Assembly: GCF_000245335.1 (NCBI RefSeq)
Contig: NZ_JH600304.1
Coordinates: forward strand, 62,001-126,000
Length of the DNA: 64,000 nucleotides
DNA from: Bacillus mojavensis RO-H-1 = KCTC 3706
GTDB lineage: Bacteria > Bacillota > Bacilli > Bacillales > Bacillaceae
Direction of reading: 5' to 3'
Program-made: the position numbers and the translations under genes
Notes under the pieces: generated by a model
Told to the model about the DNA's origin: nothing
The model's database searches: none
The model's input: only the letters and a program-made list of their open reading frames with translations
Shown here: positions 1-9,997 of the stretch, piece after piece
How positions within the stretch are numbered: the stretch's first letter is position 1
Layout: each line of letters starts with the position of its first letter

Positions 1-768
1 CTTCGGACTTGTAAAAATTTGTTCGGTCTGTCCGTATTCAACGATTTCGCCGTTTAAAAAGAAAGCCGTCCGGTCAGACACCCGCAGAGCCTGCTGCATA
101 TTATGAGTGACAATGATAATTGAGTATTCGCTTTTCAATTCCGTAATCAATTCTTCTATTTTCGCATTTGAAATCGGATCAAGCGCTGAAGCAGGTTCAT
201 CAAGAAGAAGAACGGCCGGCTTCATTGCAAGCGTTCTGGCAATACATAAACGCTGCTGCTGACCGCCTGATAACGAAAGGGCGGATGAATGCAAACGGTC
301 CTTTACTTCATCCCAGAGCGCCGCTTTTGTTAAGCTTTCTTCCACGATGTCGTCTAGCACTGCTTTGTTCCGCTCACCGGCATATTTTAATGCATGTGTG
401 ATATTATGGTAGATCGATTTCGGAAATGGATTCGGCTTTTGGAAGACCATGCCGATTTCTCTTCTTAAGCTGACAACGTTTATATTGCTTCCCAGTATAT
501 TTAATCCTTCATACAAAATTTCACCATCGCTTCTTGCAGAAGGAATTAAGTCATTCATTCGGTTAATATTTCTTAAAAAAGTTGATTTGCCGCATCCTGA
601 CGGCCCGATCAAAGCGGTTACCGCATTTTTTTCAATCTCCATATTCACATCACGAACAGCCTGTTTGTTTCCGTAGAAAATAGACAGATCCTTCACCTCG
701 AGCACATTTTGCTGCTGAGGAATCATTCCCACTCTCTCAGGCTTTTCTTTTACCATTTGTTCAGACAT
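1..768 (-). CDS. pstBA: Phosphate ABC transporter ATP-binding protein PstBA (C-terminus cut by window edge)
   Basis: ATPase subunit of the high-affinity phosphate importer, which binds the PstC/PstA membrane pair on the cytoplasmic side. The frame is open from ATG at 768 to base 1, giving 256 codons with no stop. From memory of the family only about a dozen C-terminal residues are missing. Visible motifs are Walker A (GPSGCGKST, about residues 54-62), the Q-loop (VFQKPNPFP), the ABC signature LSGGQQQR, Walker B (LLLDEPAS) and the switch histidine in IIVTHNM. It starts 20 bp after pstA, the order seen in B. subtilis, where a second paralogue pstBB follows outside this window. Expression should follow the PhoP-controlled pstS promoter. 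Assignment to BA rather than BB rests on position directly behind pstA. Confidence 0.95.
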   Translation of the reverse strand, partial: MSEQMVKEKPERVGMIPQQQNVLEVKDLSIFYGNKQAVRDVNMEIEKNAVTALIGPSGCGKSTFLRNINRMNDLIPSARSDGEILYEGLNILGSNINVVSLRREIGMVFQKPNPFPKSIYHNITHALKYAGERNKAVLDDIVEESLTKAALWDEVKDRLHSSALSLSGGQQQRLCIARTLAMKPAVLLLDEPASALDPISNAKIEELITELKSEYSIIIVTHNMQQALRVSDRTAFFLNGEIVEYGQTEQIFTSPK

Positions 769-788
769 TGTTTTCGCCTCTTTCCGGT

Positions 789-1673
789 CTAATTTGCCGT
801 AAGCTTTTTATAGATTATTGTTCCAAGCCATCTCGCCGCGAGATTAAAGACAAGAACTGAAATCACCAGCACTGCTGAACCGCCGTTGGCAATCGCTTCA
901 GCATCCGGAATCATCCCTTGCGTATTTACGTTCCAAATGTGGACCGCAAGTGTTTCAGCGGGTCTGAAAATATTAAGCGGCGATGTTTCAGAAAACGGAT
1001 TCCACTCTGCAAAATTGAGGCGCGGCGTTGTAAGTCCTGCTGTAAATAATAAAGCCGCTGCTTCTCCGAACACCCTCCCTGACGCTAAAATGGCACCTGT
1101 GATGATGGAAGGGATTGCGCTTGGTATTAATACAGTTTTTACGGTATGCCAGCGAGAAACACCTAGAGCGAGCGATGCTTCCTTCAAATCTTTAGGGACT
1201 GAACGGACCGCGTCTTCTGTCACACGTACCATAACTGGAAGGTTAAATACTGTTAATGCCAGCGCCCCGCCTATGATCGTATATCCCCAGCCTGTCAGAT
1301 TAACAAACATCAGTAATCCGAACATTCCAATGACAATGGACGGAAGAGATGAAAGGACCTCAATACATGTTCTGATAAAATCTGTCACTTTGTTGTTAGG
1401 CGCGTATTCCGCCATGAACACACCGCCGCCCACTCCGAGCGGGATGGTAATCAGCATCGTGATAAACAAAATATAGAAGGAGTTAAACAGCTGGTCTCGT
1501 ATTCCGCCTCCTGCGGCGATGGCGCTGGATTTTGTCGTAATAAAGTCTAAGCTGAGCTGAGAAACACCGTTAATAATAATATAGGAAAACAAACCGACTA
1601 GAATCGCGGCGATAATGGCTGCGCATAAACCGAACATTCCAGTCGCCAGTTTATTTGTTAATTTGCGGTTCAT
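789..1673 (-). CDS. pstA: Phosphate ABC transporter permease PstA
   Basis: Second membrane permease of the Pst phosphate importer. The 294-residue protein has about six hydrophobic segments, the first at roughly residues 12-35. It carries the binding-protein-dependent permease EAA-type loop ([22 protein letters not shown], around residues 165-186), which contacts the ATPase. The ATG overlaps the pstC stop codon by one base (TAATG), implying translational coupling. PstC and PstA together form the channel, PstS delivers phosphate outside and PstB hydrolyses ATP inside. Length equals the known B. subtilis protein. Confidence 0.96.
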   Translation of the reverse strand: MNRKLTNKLATGMFGLCAAIIAAILVGLFSYIIINGVSQLSLDFITTKSSAIAAGGGIRDQLFNSFYILFITMLITIPLGVGGGVFMAEYAPNNKVTDFIRTCIEVLSSLPSIVIGMFGLLMFVNLTGWGYTIIGGALALTVFNLPVMVRVTEDAVRSVPKDLKEASLALGVSRWHTVKTVLIPSAIPSIITGAILASGRVFGEAAALLFTAGLTTPRLNFAEWNPFSETSPLNIFRPAETLAVHIWNVNTQGMIPDAEAIANGGSAVLVISVLVFNLAARWLGTIIYKKLTAN

Positions 1674-2602
1674 TACACTTTCCTCCTAGATGACAAGTAG
1701 CGAATAAGCAGGATGAACAAGAATGACATCACCAGCAACACAAGTCCCATTGACCACAGCGTATTATTTTCAACGCTTCCGTATGTGGTATGGCCCATAT
1801 TCAGCGTAATAATGGTTGTCAATGTTCCTGCGGTGTCAAGCAGACTTTCAGGCAAAACTCTTGTATTTCCAATCACCATTTGAACAGCCAGAGCTTCACC
1901 AAACGCACGCGCCATACCTAGGACAACGGCAGTCATTAATGTCGGAAAAGCTGCAGGGATGAGTACTTTTCTAATGGTCTGCCATCTTGTCGCACCGAGA
2001 GCGTAAGAACCTTCTCTTAAGCTTTTCGGAAGTGATGCCATCGCATCAGCTGAGATAGATGTGATCGTCGGCAGAATCATAATGGAAAGCACAATCGTAC
2101 CCGCCAATAAACTGTGTCCTGTTCCGCTCGTTTTGAACTGAGCAATAAAAGGCACCAATACTGTAAGACCTATGAATCCATAAACAACAGATGGGATGCC
2201 GACCAATAATTCGATCACCGGCTGCAGCACTTTCTTTCCCCAATTCGGCGCAATTTCCGTCATAAAGATCGCACCTGCTATGCCGAGTGGGGCAGCAATG
2301 AGAGCGGAGAGAATCGTTACTGCAAATGAGCCAAAGATAAATGGCAGCACTCCGTATTTCGGATCAGAATCTGTAGGGTTCCAATTCAGACTGGTTAAGA
2401 ATTCAATTGGGCTTACACCATTTACTAGAAAAGATTGCAGCCCCTTAATACCGAGGAAAATGGTGATTGCCACAGATGCCGCTATCATTATAAGCGCGCA
2501 GGCTGTCACGATCATTCTTCCCCGAATTTCATCCAATTGCCGATTTTGCCTTGAGCTGATTAAACGTTCGCTCACAGACATATTTTCTCTATTGTTTATC
2601 AT
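1673..2602 (-). CDS. pstC: Phosphate ABC transporter permease PstC
   Basis: First permease of the high-affinity phosphate transporter. The 309-residue protein has a cytoplasmic N-terminus, a membrane anchor at about residues 32-55 and the EAA-type motif (REGSYALGATRWQTIRKVLIPAA, about residues 195-217). It lies 68 bp downstream of pstS and overlaps pstA by one base. It belongs to the PhoP-induced pst operon. I chose the first ATG because it gives the family length; an in-frame ATG seven codons later is possible. Confidence 0.96.
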   Translation of the reverse strand: MINNRENMSVSERLISSRQNRQLDEIRGRMIVTACALIMIAASVAITIFLGIKGLQSFLVNGVSPIEFLTSLNWNPTDSDPKYGVLPFIFGSFAVTILSALIAAPLGIAGAIFMTEIAPNWGKKVLQPVIELLVGIPSVVYGFIGLTVLVPFIAQFKTSGTGHSLLAGTIVLSIMILPTITSISADAMASLPKSLREGSYALGATRWQTIRKVLIPAAFPTLMTAVVLGMARAFGEALAVQMVIGNTRVLPESLLDTAGTLTTIITLNMGHTTYGSVENNTLWSMGLVLLVMSFLFILLIRYLSSRRKV

Positions 2603-2670
2603 CGTTTTACACTCCTATGAATGTGTTAAGAGGAGAAACGGAAGTCTCCGCACTCCTCTTTTTATTTAGA

Positions 2671-3573
2671 TCAGCTTTGCTTCCCTTTGGCATCGCGAGT
2701 CACTTTCATGTCAGTAACCGGAATGTACCCTTGGTCAGTTACAATACTTTTTTGAATGTCTTCACTTTTTAGATAATCAAGAAATTCTTTCGCTAGATCT
2801 TTCGCTTCGCCTTTTGTATAAGAATGCTGATAAGCCCAGATCGGATACTCGCCAGTTGTAACGTTTTTCGCTTCTGGCTTCACTCCGTCAATGGATAAAG
2901 CTGTTACTTTGTCATCTGTTAAATATGAGAATGCAAGATATCCAATCGCTCCCGGAGTGTCAGCAATGATTTTTTTCACAGTGTTGGAAGAATCCTCAGT
3001 AATGCCTTCTGCAGGTTCTTCTCCGTCAAGCGCGTATTTTACAAATGTCGCACGTGTACCTGAAGAATCAGGACGGTTTACAAGCGTAATTTTTTGGTCC
3101 TTGCCGCCAAGCTCTTTCCAGTTTTTGATTTTGCCAGTGAAGATTTTTTTCAATTCATCTTTTGAGATATCTTTTACACCTGTATCAGGGTTTACAGCCG
3201 CTGCCATACCGACTACTGCAACTTGATGATCGACAAGCGCTTTTGCGTCGATGCCTTCTTTTTCTTCAGCAAAAACATCTGAATTTCCGATTTGCACAGC
3301 CCCTTCAGAGACCTGAGAAAGCCCTGTTCCAGAACCCCCTGCTTGTACCTGTATATCAGCATCAGGGTTTTCTTCCATAAATTTTTCTGCAGCTGCAAGT
3401 ACTAATGGCTGCATGGCCGATGAACCAGAAATGGTTAAAGAACCTGATGCCTTTTCTTCTCCTTTTGCAGAGCCGCTATTTGATTTTTCACTATCTCCTG
3501 CGTTGCCGCATGCAGCTGCAACCATCATAAAAGCAGCCATTAGAAGCATAAGCACCAATTTGTTTTTTTTCAT
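2671..3573 (-). CDS. pstS: Phosphate-binding lipoprotein PstS
   Basis: Extracytoplasmic phosphate receptor that feeds the PstCA channel. The N-terminus is a lipoprotein signal: positive residues 2-5, hydrophobic core 6-18 and lipobox VAAAC with Cys22 as the lipidated residue. The mature part begins with a Ser/Gly/Lys-rich linker, followed by the phosphate-binding signatures GSSAMQPL (about 50-57), GSGTG and RPDSSGTR (about 168-175). The length of 300 residues is normal. It is the first gene of the operon and is preceded by four PhoP-type boxes, so phosphate-starvation induction is expected. Confidence 0.97.
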   Translation of the reverse strand: MKKNKLVLMLLMAAFMMVAAACGNAGDSEKSNSGSAKGEEKASGSLTISGSSAMQPLVLAAAEKFMEENPDADIQVQAGGSGTGLSQVSEGAVQIGNSDVFAEEKEGIDAKALVDHQVAVVGMAAAVNPDTGVKDISKDELKKIFTGKIKNWKELGGKDQKITLVNRPDSSGTRATFVKYALDGEEPAEGITEDSSNTVKKIIADTPGAIGYLAFSYLTDDKVTALSIDGVKPEAKNVTTGEYPIWAYQHSYTKGEAKDLAKEFLDYLKSEDIQKSIVTDQGYIPVTDMKVTRDAKGKQS

Positions 3574-3635
3574 TTCCTGAATTCCCCCTGCGTATAATGT
3601 GTAATTTGTCCTACACGTTTAGAGTAAAGGTTCTA

Positions 3636-3674
3636 TGTAAAATAGGTATAAATCGAATGTTAAGGTTTTGTAAA
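3636..3674 (-). promoter_or_regulatory. Four PhoP boxes upstream of pstS
   Basis: Read on the minus strand toward pstS, four hexamers TTTACA, TTAACA, TTTATA and TTTACA start exactly 11 bp apart (plus-strand positions 3669-3674, 3658-3663, 3647-3652, 3636-3641). PhoP~P binds TT(A/C/T)A(C/T)A direct repeats with about one helical turn spacing, and strong Pho promoters carry four. A TACTCT hexamer just downstream may be the -10. Inference: phosphate-starvation activation of the pst operon, as known in B. subtilis. Confidence 0.88.
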
Positions 3675-3693
3675 TCCGTGCATTTTTTTGTAT

Positions 3694-3722
3694 AAAAAAA
3701 ACGCCCACATGATGTGGACGTT
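3694..3722 (-). terminator. Rho-independent terminator after pbpA
   Basis: On the minus strand a GC-containing stem (CGTCCACAT paired with ATGTGGGCG) is followed by eight T residues, starting six bases past the pbpA stop. It separates pbpA from the pst operon promoter. Confidence 0.88.
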
Positions 3723-3727
3723 TCTGT

Positions 3728-5878
3728 TTAGTTAGCAGAAGACGAGGTGTTTTCTGCTTTTTCTTCGATTTTGTCTTTATTCTTTTGCTGAGTATCTTCT
3801 TTGTCCTGCTTCGATTTCAGCTCAAAATATTTATCCAATACTTCTCTGCCGATTTCGTTCGTAATTGAATATCTGTCATTATAATCAATGTAGGTCCAAG
3901 GGACCACCACGGAAATGGCGATCTCAGGATTATCAGCAGGTGCATAAGCGACAAGTGTCGTATTATAAGTTGCTGTTCCTGTTTTTGATTTATCTGGTCC
4001 ATCATAGAAAGACTGCGCTGTCCCTGTTTTAGCAGCCGGTTTATATGATGCTGAAGCAAGTTGGCCTGCGGCTGTCCCTTTAGTAGCGACCCTTCTAAAG
4101 CCAGCCTGAACCTCTTTAATATAGCTACTCTTCATATCGACTTTATTCAATACTTCAGGCTGAACAGCTTCAACGACAGCACCGATCCCTTTTTTCGCAT
4201 CTGACTTTCTGACTTCTTTTACAAGCTGAGGCTTTAAGCGGTAGCCGCCATTTGCTATGGTTGAGACATATTGGGCCAATTCAAGCGGTGTATACGTATC
4301 ATACTGCCCAATCGCGTAATCAAGCAAGAAACCTGATAATCTGTCTGTACCTTTATATCCCGTCATTTCATTTGGTAGATCAATTCCTGTTTTTACCCCT
4401 AAACCAAATTGGCTGAAATAATTTCTGAACGTGTCAAACGCAGAAGTATCAAGAGGCAAGGATTGGTGAGGTTTATATTCACCTTTACCAACTGCTATCG
4501 CTGTCTTAAACATAAACACGTTAGAAGACTTCTCCAAAGCAGTTTGAATACCAACCGGACCTAAGTTTTGCCAAGACTTTTTTCCCCTTTTGTCTTGACC
4601 GATATATAATGGTTCGTCCTTAAATATCGTATTCAAATTAATGGCTCCAGTTTGAAGACCGGTCAAAACAGTTGCACCTTTAACAGCTGATCCCATAGCG
4701 TAGGATGAAGTCATATTTCCTAATGCATAATCATCAAACTTATAGGCTCCATTTTCTCGTTTAATCTGCTTACCTGCCATTGTCAGCACTTCACCGTTTC
4801 TTGGATCCATCATGACAACGAATGCACGGTCTAACAATTCGGTGCTTGGTCTTGCTTTAGCAGCTTTAAGTTTCTTTTCAATAATTTTTTCGACTGATTT
4901 TTGCAAATCAATGTCAATTGTAAGCACAAGATCTTTACCGGGTTTGCCTTCAGAAACGGTTTTCGTTCCCGTGACATTGCCCTTTGAATCTGTGATGTTT
5001 TCGACTTTTGCTTTTTGTCCCTGCAAAAGGCTTTCGTATTGGTATTCCAGATAACTTTTTCCGACCCTGTCATTTCGACTATAGCCAAGCGACAGATAAT
5101 GGTCGAGCAAGTTGGACGGTAATCCTTCATCAGAGCTGGAAACACTTCCGAGCACTGAGCGGAGAAGATTTTTGTACGGATATTCACGTTCCCAGTCTGA
5201 CGTGACATCAACCCCAGGCAGTTCATCTAAATGTTCACTCACAACTGCCATTTCTTTCGCTGATACATCTTCATTTTTGATGTATTGCGGTGTTAACGCA
5301 TATCCGGAGTCCATCTGTCTTTTAATGGCGAGAATCTGCATGTCTTTATCAGTCAATTCATTCAGCTGCTTATCGGTAATCCGTTTCAGCTGGAGCTGAT
5401 ATAAATCATCATCTGATAATTTTTTATTTTCTACCTGCTGTCTTTCCTTAGAAGTAATCAGCTTTTTCGCTTCTTTTGGCCTTGTCAAAATCCAATAATC
5501 TTTTTTATCCCGTTCTGTTACTTTTTTTGTATCGACTTTAATCATATCCGCCAGCTTCTTTGCGATTTTCAAACGCTGTTCTTGCGTTGTAGATTTAGAT
5601 CTCGTGTATGTAATCGCATTTAAAGCCTTATTTGTCACAATGGCATTGAAATTTCGATCATAGATTTTCCCGCGCGGCACCGCCGAGCTGACTTCACTTT
5701 GTTCCTGCTGATTGGCTTGATTTTTGTAATCATCGCCTTGAACGATCTGTTTAATGCCAAGCTCCACAATAATCCAGGTGAAAATGACAAAAGCAGCCAA
5801 AAATAAAATATTCAGCCGGATCGGAAGCGACTTCTTTTTCTCTTTATGATTTTGCTTTTTTTGTTTATTTCTCCTCAT
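3728..5878 (-). CDS. pbpA: Penicillin-binding protein 2A (class B transpeptidase) PbpA
   Basis: Membrane-anchored D,D-transpeptidase that cross-links peptidoglycan during cylindrical growth and spore outgrowth, acting outside the membrane. The Lys/Arg-rich cytoplasmic tail (residues 1-22) is followed by one membrane segment (about 23-45), a PBP dimerization domain and the transpeptidase domain. The active-site motifs are SAVK (serine near residue 395), SSN (near 451) and KTGT (near 617). The tail is Lys/Glu/Gln-rich and ends in Ser/Asn. The start was set at the ATG at 5878, giving 716 residues and an AAAGGTGA ribosome site seven bases upstream; an in-frame start 12 codons earlier lacks such a site. 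A terminator lies on each side, so it is probably monocistronic. Confidence 0.95.
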   Translation of the reverse strand: MRRNKQKKQNHKEKKKSLPIRLNILFLAAFVIFTWIIVELGIKQIVQGDDYKNQANQQEQSEVSSAVPRGKIYDRNFNAIVTNKALNAITYTRSKSTTQEQRLKIAKKLADMIKVDTKKVTERDKKDYWILTRPKEAKKLITSKERQQVENKKLSDDDLYQLQLKRITDKQLNELTDKDMQILAIKRQMDSGYALTPQYIKNEDVSAKEMAVVSEHLDELPGVDVTSDWEREYPYKNLLRSVLGSVSSSDEGLPSNLLDHYLSLGYSRNDRVGKSYLEYQYESLLQGQKAKVENITDSKGNVTGTKTVSEGKPGKDLVLTIDIDLQKSVEKIIEKKLKAAKARPSTELLDRAFVVMMDPRNGEVLTMAGKQIKRENGAYKFDDYALGNMTSSYAMGSAVKGATVLTGLQTGAINLNTIFKDEPLYIGQDKRGKKSWQNLGPVGIQTALEKSSNVFMFKTAIAVGKGEYKPHQSLPLDTSAFDTFRNYFSQFGLGVKTGIDLPNEMTGYKGTDRLSGFLLDYAIGQYDTYTPLELAQYVSTIANGGYRLKPQLVKEVRKSDAKKGIGAVVEAVQPEVLNKVDMKSSYIKEVQAGFRRVATKGTAAGQLASASYKPAAKTGTAQSFYDGPDKSKTGTATYNTTLVAYAPADNPEIAISVVVPWTYIDYNDRYSITNEIGREVLDKYFELKSKQDKEDTQQKNKDKIEEKAENTSSSAN

Positions 5879-5908
5879 AACATCACCTTTTCTATTTACA
5901 GAAAGAAA

Positions 5909-5930
5909 AGACACTCAAGTAAGAGTGCCA
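5909..5930 (-). terminator. Probable terminator after yqgE
   Basis: Minus-strand stem GGCACTC / GAGTGTC with a 6-nt loop followed by TTTTC. It sits between the yqgE stop and the pbpA ribosome-binding site. The stem is short and includes one G-T pair. Confidence 0.55.
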
Positions 5931-5990
5931 TTTTTCATTTTAAAGGTTTTTTCGACTTTTTTCTACAGATAACCCCTTTTTGCCAAAAAA

Positions 5991-7283
5991 TTATCTTTGA
6001 CCCTTTAAAAGGTTCGGTTCAGTCACCCGGCCCTGGCCGTCTTCTTCCATAGTTTCATTTTCCTCATCTTTCTCTTTAAAACGAATATCCTTGACAAAGT
6101 AATAAATCAGCGGATGTCCGATGCCCAAGATAGCAAGCGACAACGGTATACCTATATCTTCTTTTAAAAGGGCCACGATAAGAAGAAAGCATAAAATCGA
6201 AACAATTCTGCCGGCGTTTAGAAAAAGTTCTCTCAGCACGATATATTCAATTCTCGCTTTTCTGGCATGTCTGGCCCGGCCTATGACATCATATGTAAGC
6301 GATACATAAGGCACGAGCAGGAGAGGATAGCCGATCGCTATAAACACACCGTACGTCAATAATGTCGTAAAACTCATATGAAAGAGTATCAGAAACAACG
6401 CACCATACAGAATAAGACCGCCAAGCAAAATTGATTTTTTACGGGCCTTTTTCTTGATTAGCCTTGATGCAAAATAATAGGCAAAAAAGGAAACAGCTGA
6501 GTTGACGAGACCAAAGGTTCCGAGAGCCAGTTCGCTGTTTGTCTCAATAAACACAAAAACACTGATTAGAAAGACGAAAATCCCTTCTCTCAAGCCCTGA
6601 AAAAAATGCGCATTTGTAATTCGCCGCCAATTCATATTCGTGTGGCGTTCTCCAAATACCTTACTCAGCATAAAATGGCCCTTTGATTCTCTCCGTTTTA
6701 GGAAGAAGCTCATCACGACAGCCAGTGCAAATAAACTGAGGGAGAGACTGAAAATGACAGTGTAACCCGTATTATTTTCAAGTCTTGAGATGACAAATCC
6801 TGCAACAATCGGACCAATCATTCCTGCGGATGAGGACAGGATGCCCATAAAGCCGTTGAAAAAATCCCGCGTATCAGGCTCTGTTATTTCAAAGGTGAGC
6901 ACATTAAACGCGAGCCAGTAAAATCCATAGCCTACTCCGAGCACCGCTCCGATGAGAACAAGACGTGATGCAGCCGTTTCCCCAGCCAGAAGCACACTTA
7001 AATAAAATGCTGCTAAAAAAATCACTCCGAATCTGAGAATGAAAACCCTGTCTATTTTTTTGGCTAACCGGCCAGCTAAATAAAATGTTATCGGCTGCAT
7101 CGTCACAATCGATAAGTTGTATATCGCCAAGTCAATAAATTTCCCTGACTGTTTCCAGAGATACACATTCACAAATGTATTGGACAGCGCAATTCCTAAC
7201 GAGTAAAGACCGCCAACGGTCAGCAGAAGGAGTAATCCTTTATTTACATCTACATCGCCAATTACCTTTTTTAGTTTGCTCAT
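5991..7283 (-). CDS. yqgE: MFS-type membrane transporter YqgE
   Basis: Integral membrane protein of 430 residues with about 12 hydrophobic segments in two halves and a charged central loop (KRRESKG, near residue 200). This is the architecture of the major facilitator superfamily. The C-terminal tail is Glu/Lys-rich and cytoplasmic. The substrate cannot be read from the sequence and is not known to me. ATG at 7283 is preceded by AAGGGGAG. It stands alone between sodA and pbpA with a terminator-like hairpin behind it. Confidence 0.85.
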   Translation of the reverse strand: MSKLKKVIGDVDVNKGLLLLLTVGGLYSLGIALSNTFVNVYLWKQSGKFIDLAIYNLSIVTMQPITFYLAGRLAKKIDRVFILRFGVIFLAAFYLSVLLAGETAASRLVLIGAVLGVGYGFYWLAFNVLTFEITEPDTRDFFNGFMGILSSSAGMIGPIVAGFVISRLENNTGYTVIFSLSLSLFALAVVMSFFLKRRESKGHFMLSKVFGERHTNMNWRRITNAHFFQGLREGIFVFLISVFVFIETNSELALGTFGLVNSAVSFFAYYFASRLIKKKARKKSILLGGLILYGALFLILFHMSFTTLLTYGVFIAIGYPLLLVPYVSLTYDVIGRARHARKARIEYIVLRELFLNAGRIVSILCFLLIVALLKEDIGIPLSLAILGIGHPLIYYFVKDIRFKEKDEENETMEEDGQGRVTEPNLLKGQR

Positions 7284-7349
7284 TACTGACTCCCCTTTAC
7301 TACCCCTTAGTCTGTCTCACTGAAACGGAGATATGTAAAGAGAAGACAT

Positions 7350-7385
7350 AAAAAAACAAGGCCCTTTTATGAGGACCTTGTTTTG
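7350..7385 (-). terminator. Terminator after sodA
   Basis: On the minus strand ACAAGG-TCC and GGGCCTTGT form a stem closed by a TCATAAAA loop, followed by a run of seven T. It begins six bases after the sodA stop. Confidence 0.9.
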
Positions 7386-7390
7386 CGTTA

Positions 7391-7999
7391 TTATTTTGCT
7401 TCGCTGTAAAGACGAGCAACTTCGTCCCAGTTTACCACATTCCAGAAAGCTGAAATGTAATCAGGACGGCGGTTTTGGTAGTTCAGGTAGTAAGCATGCT
7501 CCCAAACATCAAGACCTAGGATAGGCGTTTTGCCTTCAGAAAGCGGAGAATCTTGGTTTGGCGTGCTTGTGATTTCAAGTTTGCCGTTGTTTACAACAAG
7601 CCATGCCCAGCCTGAACCGAAACGTCCAGCTGCTGCTGCAGCGAATTGTTCTTTGAATTTGTCAAAGCTTCCAAATACACTGTTGATCTCTTCAGCAAGC
7701 TCGCCAGTTGGCTCGCCACCGCCGTTTGGAGATAAAAGTGTCCAGAATAATTTGTGGTTCGCATGTCCGCCGCCATTGTTGCGGACTGCTGTGCGGATGT
7801 TTTCAGGAACAGAATCTAAATCTGCAACAAGCTCTTCAACTGATTTGTTTGCAAGAGCAGTGTTTCCTTCAACCGCTTTGTTTAAATTTGTAACGTATGT
7901 GTTATGGTGCTTCGTATGGTGAATATTCATAGTTTCCTTGTCGATATGCGGTTCTAAAGCATCGTACGCATAAGGTAGTTCTGGAAGTTCGTAAGCCAT
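7391..7999 (-). CDS. sodA: Manganese superoxide dismutase SodA
   Basis: Converts superoxide to hydrogen peroxide and oxygen in the cytoplasm, and is also known to protect spores. The metal ligands expected for the Mn/Fe-SOD family are all present: His27, His82, Asp164 and His168 (in [13 protein letters not shown]). The motif NNGGGHANH around residues 74-82 and a Gln/Gly pattern typical of Mn enzymes are visible. Length is 202 residues. The AAGGAGG ribosome site precedes ATG at 7999. It is monocistronic, with its own terminator. Confidence 0.97.
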   Translation of the reverse strand: MAYELPELPYAYDALEPHIDKETMNIHHTKHHNTYVTNLNKAVEGNTALANKSVEELVADLDSVPENIRTAVRNNGGGHANHKLFWTLLSPNGGGEPTGELAEEINSVFGSFDKFKEQFAAAAAGRFGSGWAWLVVNNGKLEITSTPNQDSPLSEGKTPILGLDVWEHAYYLNYQNRRPDYISAFWNVVNWDEVARLYSEAK

Positions 8000-8176
8000 G
8001 ATAATTCCTCCTTAATATATATGTACTGAAATGCCGCTTTACAGCGAGCCTTTCTTCATTCAATGTAACAAAAGAACGCCATGTAATCAATGAAAAAGCT
8101 CACAATTTGGCTATTTCAGCAGACATATTTCACTTTAACCGTTACTTTGTCACCTTAAACCTCCTGAATGGCATCT

Positions 8177-8659
8177 TTAAAGAACAGTCCATAAAAAATA
8201 TCCGATCATTAGAAGCTGAATAATTCCCTTTGCAATGACCCCCGTTAAAAAGCCGATCAATGAGCCTAGCCCAATTTTAAACGCTGATTTTACATCTTTT
8301 TGATGTACGATAAGCTCTGCACAAACAGCCCCGATAAACGGCCCTAGTATGATTCCTGCAACCGGAATCACAAATGGTCCGATTAACAAACCGATCGTAC
8401 TTCCCCAAATAGCAGCTTTGCTTCCGCCGAACCTTTTTACACCAAGCAGGTTGGAAACATAATCTGCAGCGAATAATACTGCGGCGAATACAGCTTCAAC
8501 CAGCCAGAACATATAGGAATACGGACTGAATGAAAACAAAAATCCGTATAATACAAAACCGGCTACAATAAATACAACACTTGGAATAACAGGGTACACA
8601 AGCCCGATAAAAGCAATGATAAATAGTGCCGCGATCAACAGCCAATACAAAATATCCAT
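8177..8659 (-). CDS. yqgC: DUF456 membrane protein YqgC
   Basis: Small polytopic membrane protein of 160 residues with four to five hydrophobic segments rich in Gly and Ile, for example [21 protein letters not shown] around residues 90-110. This is the pattern of the DUF456 family, whose function is unknown. The start was placed at the ATG at 8659 because GAGGAGG lies nine bases upstream. The frame continues farther upstream with non-hydrophobic residues, and an ATG at 8668 abuts the ribosome site. It lies between sodA and the divergent gene yqgB. Confidence 0.8.
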   Translation of the reverse strand: MDILYWLLIAALFIIAFIGLVYPVIPSVVFIVAGFVLYGFLFSFSPYSYMFWLVEAVFAAVLFAADYVSNLLGVKRFGGSKAAIWGSTIGLLIGPFVIPVAGIILGPFIGAVCAELIVHQKDVKSAFKIGLGSLIGFLTGVIAKGIIQLLMIGYFLWTVL

Positions 8660-8788
8660 AGTATCCATCCTCCTCAATATGCTTACATCTCTGATCTTAC
8701 ACTTCTGCCAATGCAGGTCTTCCTTGTATTCAAACGCAGGCAGCGATACAATAAGCAACATATATTGTATAGCTAGGAAGTGAAGACA

Positions 8789-9556
8789 GTGAATGTATTT
8801 CAGCTTTTCATCAAAAGTACATACTCTCCACGGGATATTGCAAAAACAAGATTTCAAGGAATCGGAAAAGCGATTCTTTATGTATTTTTGCTCTCTGTCC
8901 TTTTTGCGATCCCCACTGCTTACTATGTAAGCTCAGGGACCGTCCAATCTATGAACGGCTTTAAATCCGTTTTAAACAAAGATTTCCCTGATTTCACAAT
9001 TTCAAACGGCAAACTTCAAACAGATGAAAAAAAAGCCACAGAATCAAAGGCAAACGGCTTTGTCATTGTGTTTGATCCGACAGATGCATATGGCACAGAA
9101 CAAATCGAAGCAAAGCAAAACGCAATAGGTATACTTCAGGATAAGTTTGTTTTGGCCATTGACGGACAGGCCCAAGAGATGGCTTACTCAATGATGCCGT
9201 CAGATTTAACAAAAAAAGATATCACTGCAGGGTTAAACCAAAATAAAGCGATGATTGTGACTGTTCTTTCAGTACTCATTTTTCTCGTGACAGCGGCGGG
9301 AAAATTTATTGAGGTATCTTTCTTGGCGCTTATCGGGCTAATCATAAAGAACGCTCAGCAAAAGCAGCTGTCCTACCAGCAGCTATGGAAGCTTTCTGCT
9401 TACTCCATCACCCTTTCAACGATATTTTTTACGATTATGCGTGCGTTAGAAACAACGGTGCCAAGTGAATTTTTAGTCAACTGGTTTGTTAACTTTGTCA
9501 TCCTGTTTCTCGTTTTAAAAGAGCTCCCGGCTAAAAAAGAAATCTTAAAAAAATAG
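8789..9556 (+). CDS. yqgB: DUF1189 membrane protein YqgB
   Basis: Membrane protein of 255 residues: one hydrophobic segment near residues 30-50, an extracellular soluble domain (about 55-155) and three to four further segments toward the C-terminus. This arrangement (MalF-like/DUF1189) matches the B. subtilis YqgB family, which has no assigned function. I use GTG at 8789 because AGGAAGTG precedes it at a suitable distance; a GTG three codons earlier overlaps that site. It is divergent from yqgC. The known neighbour yqgA is separated from it by an inserted element. Confidence 0.8.
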   Translation: MNVFQLFIKSTYSPRDIAKTRFQGIGKAILYVFLLSVLFAIPTAYYVSSGTVQSMNGFKSVLNKDFPDFTISNGKLQTDEKKATESKANGFVIVFDPTDAYGTEQIEAKQNAIGILQDKFVLAIDGQAQEMAYSMMPSDLTKKDITAGLNQNKAMIVTVLSVLIFLVTAAGKFIEVSFLALIGLIIKNAQQKQLSYQQLWKLSAYSITLSTIFFTIMRALETTVPSEFLVNWFVNFVILFLVLKELPAKKEILKK

Positions 9557-9997
9557 CGATAATTTCAGGAATTTTCCAAATGAAGAATGGAACATGTTAA
9601 CTTTCTCTTTAAGCAAACGTATAAAAAGGCCAATCTTCCAACTTGGATGCTACAGTTTCTTTTCTTGAAGGGTTTCTTCAATATGAAAGTGAAGGAATTT
9701 CGTTCTAAACAGATAGCTTTTTTAGCAAACACTGAATCCAGAAAATTCAATTGTGAAGAAATAATATTTTTTAATCTCAGCCAATTAAAACAATGTCTAA
9801 AAAAACAATAATGATTACTGTTGAATTTCAAGAATCTATCCTTCAGAAACAAACCCTTTGTCATAAATTGAGGCATAGCATAGAAAAGATATATAAAACT
9901 TTTTTCTTTTTTAGCCCCAACAGAACATAAATTTATGTGCGCATCATTAATAAAAGTGCCATGAATAATTTTCTGAAAATATATAATAAAAAACCAG
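9557..9997. other. 440-bp AT-rich gap with no supported gene
   Basis: No reading frame here has a ribosome site or a recognisable protein. A minus frame (9565-10041) and a plus frame (9587-9811) are open by chance composition: both are rich in Phe, Lys, Cys and Asn and neither shows a domain. The stretch ends at the left end of the IS3-family remnant. Confidence 0.5.

Noticed and set aside
886-1476. Long plus-strand open frame opposite pstA
   Set aside because: It is the antisense shadow of a conserved gene, has no ribosome site and resembles no protein family.
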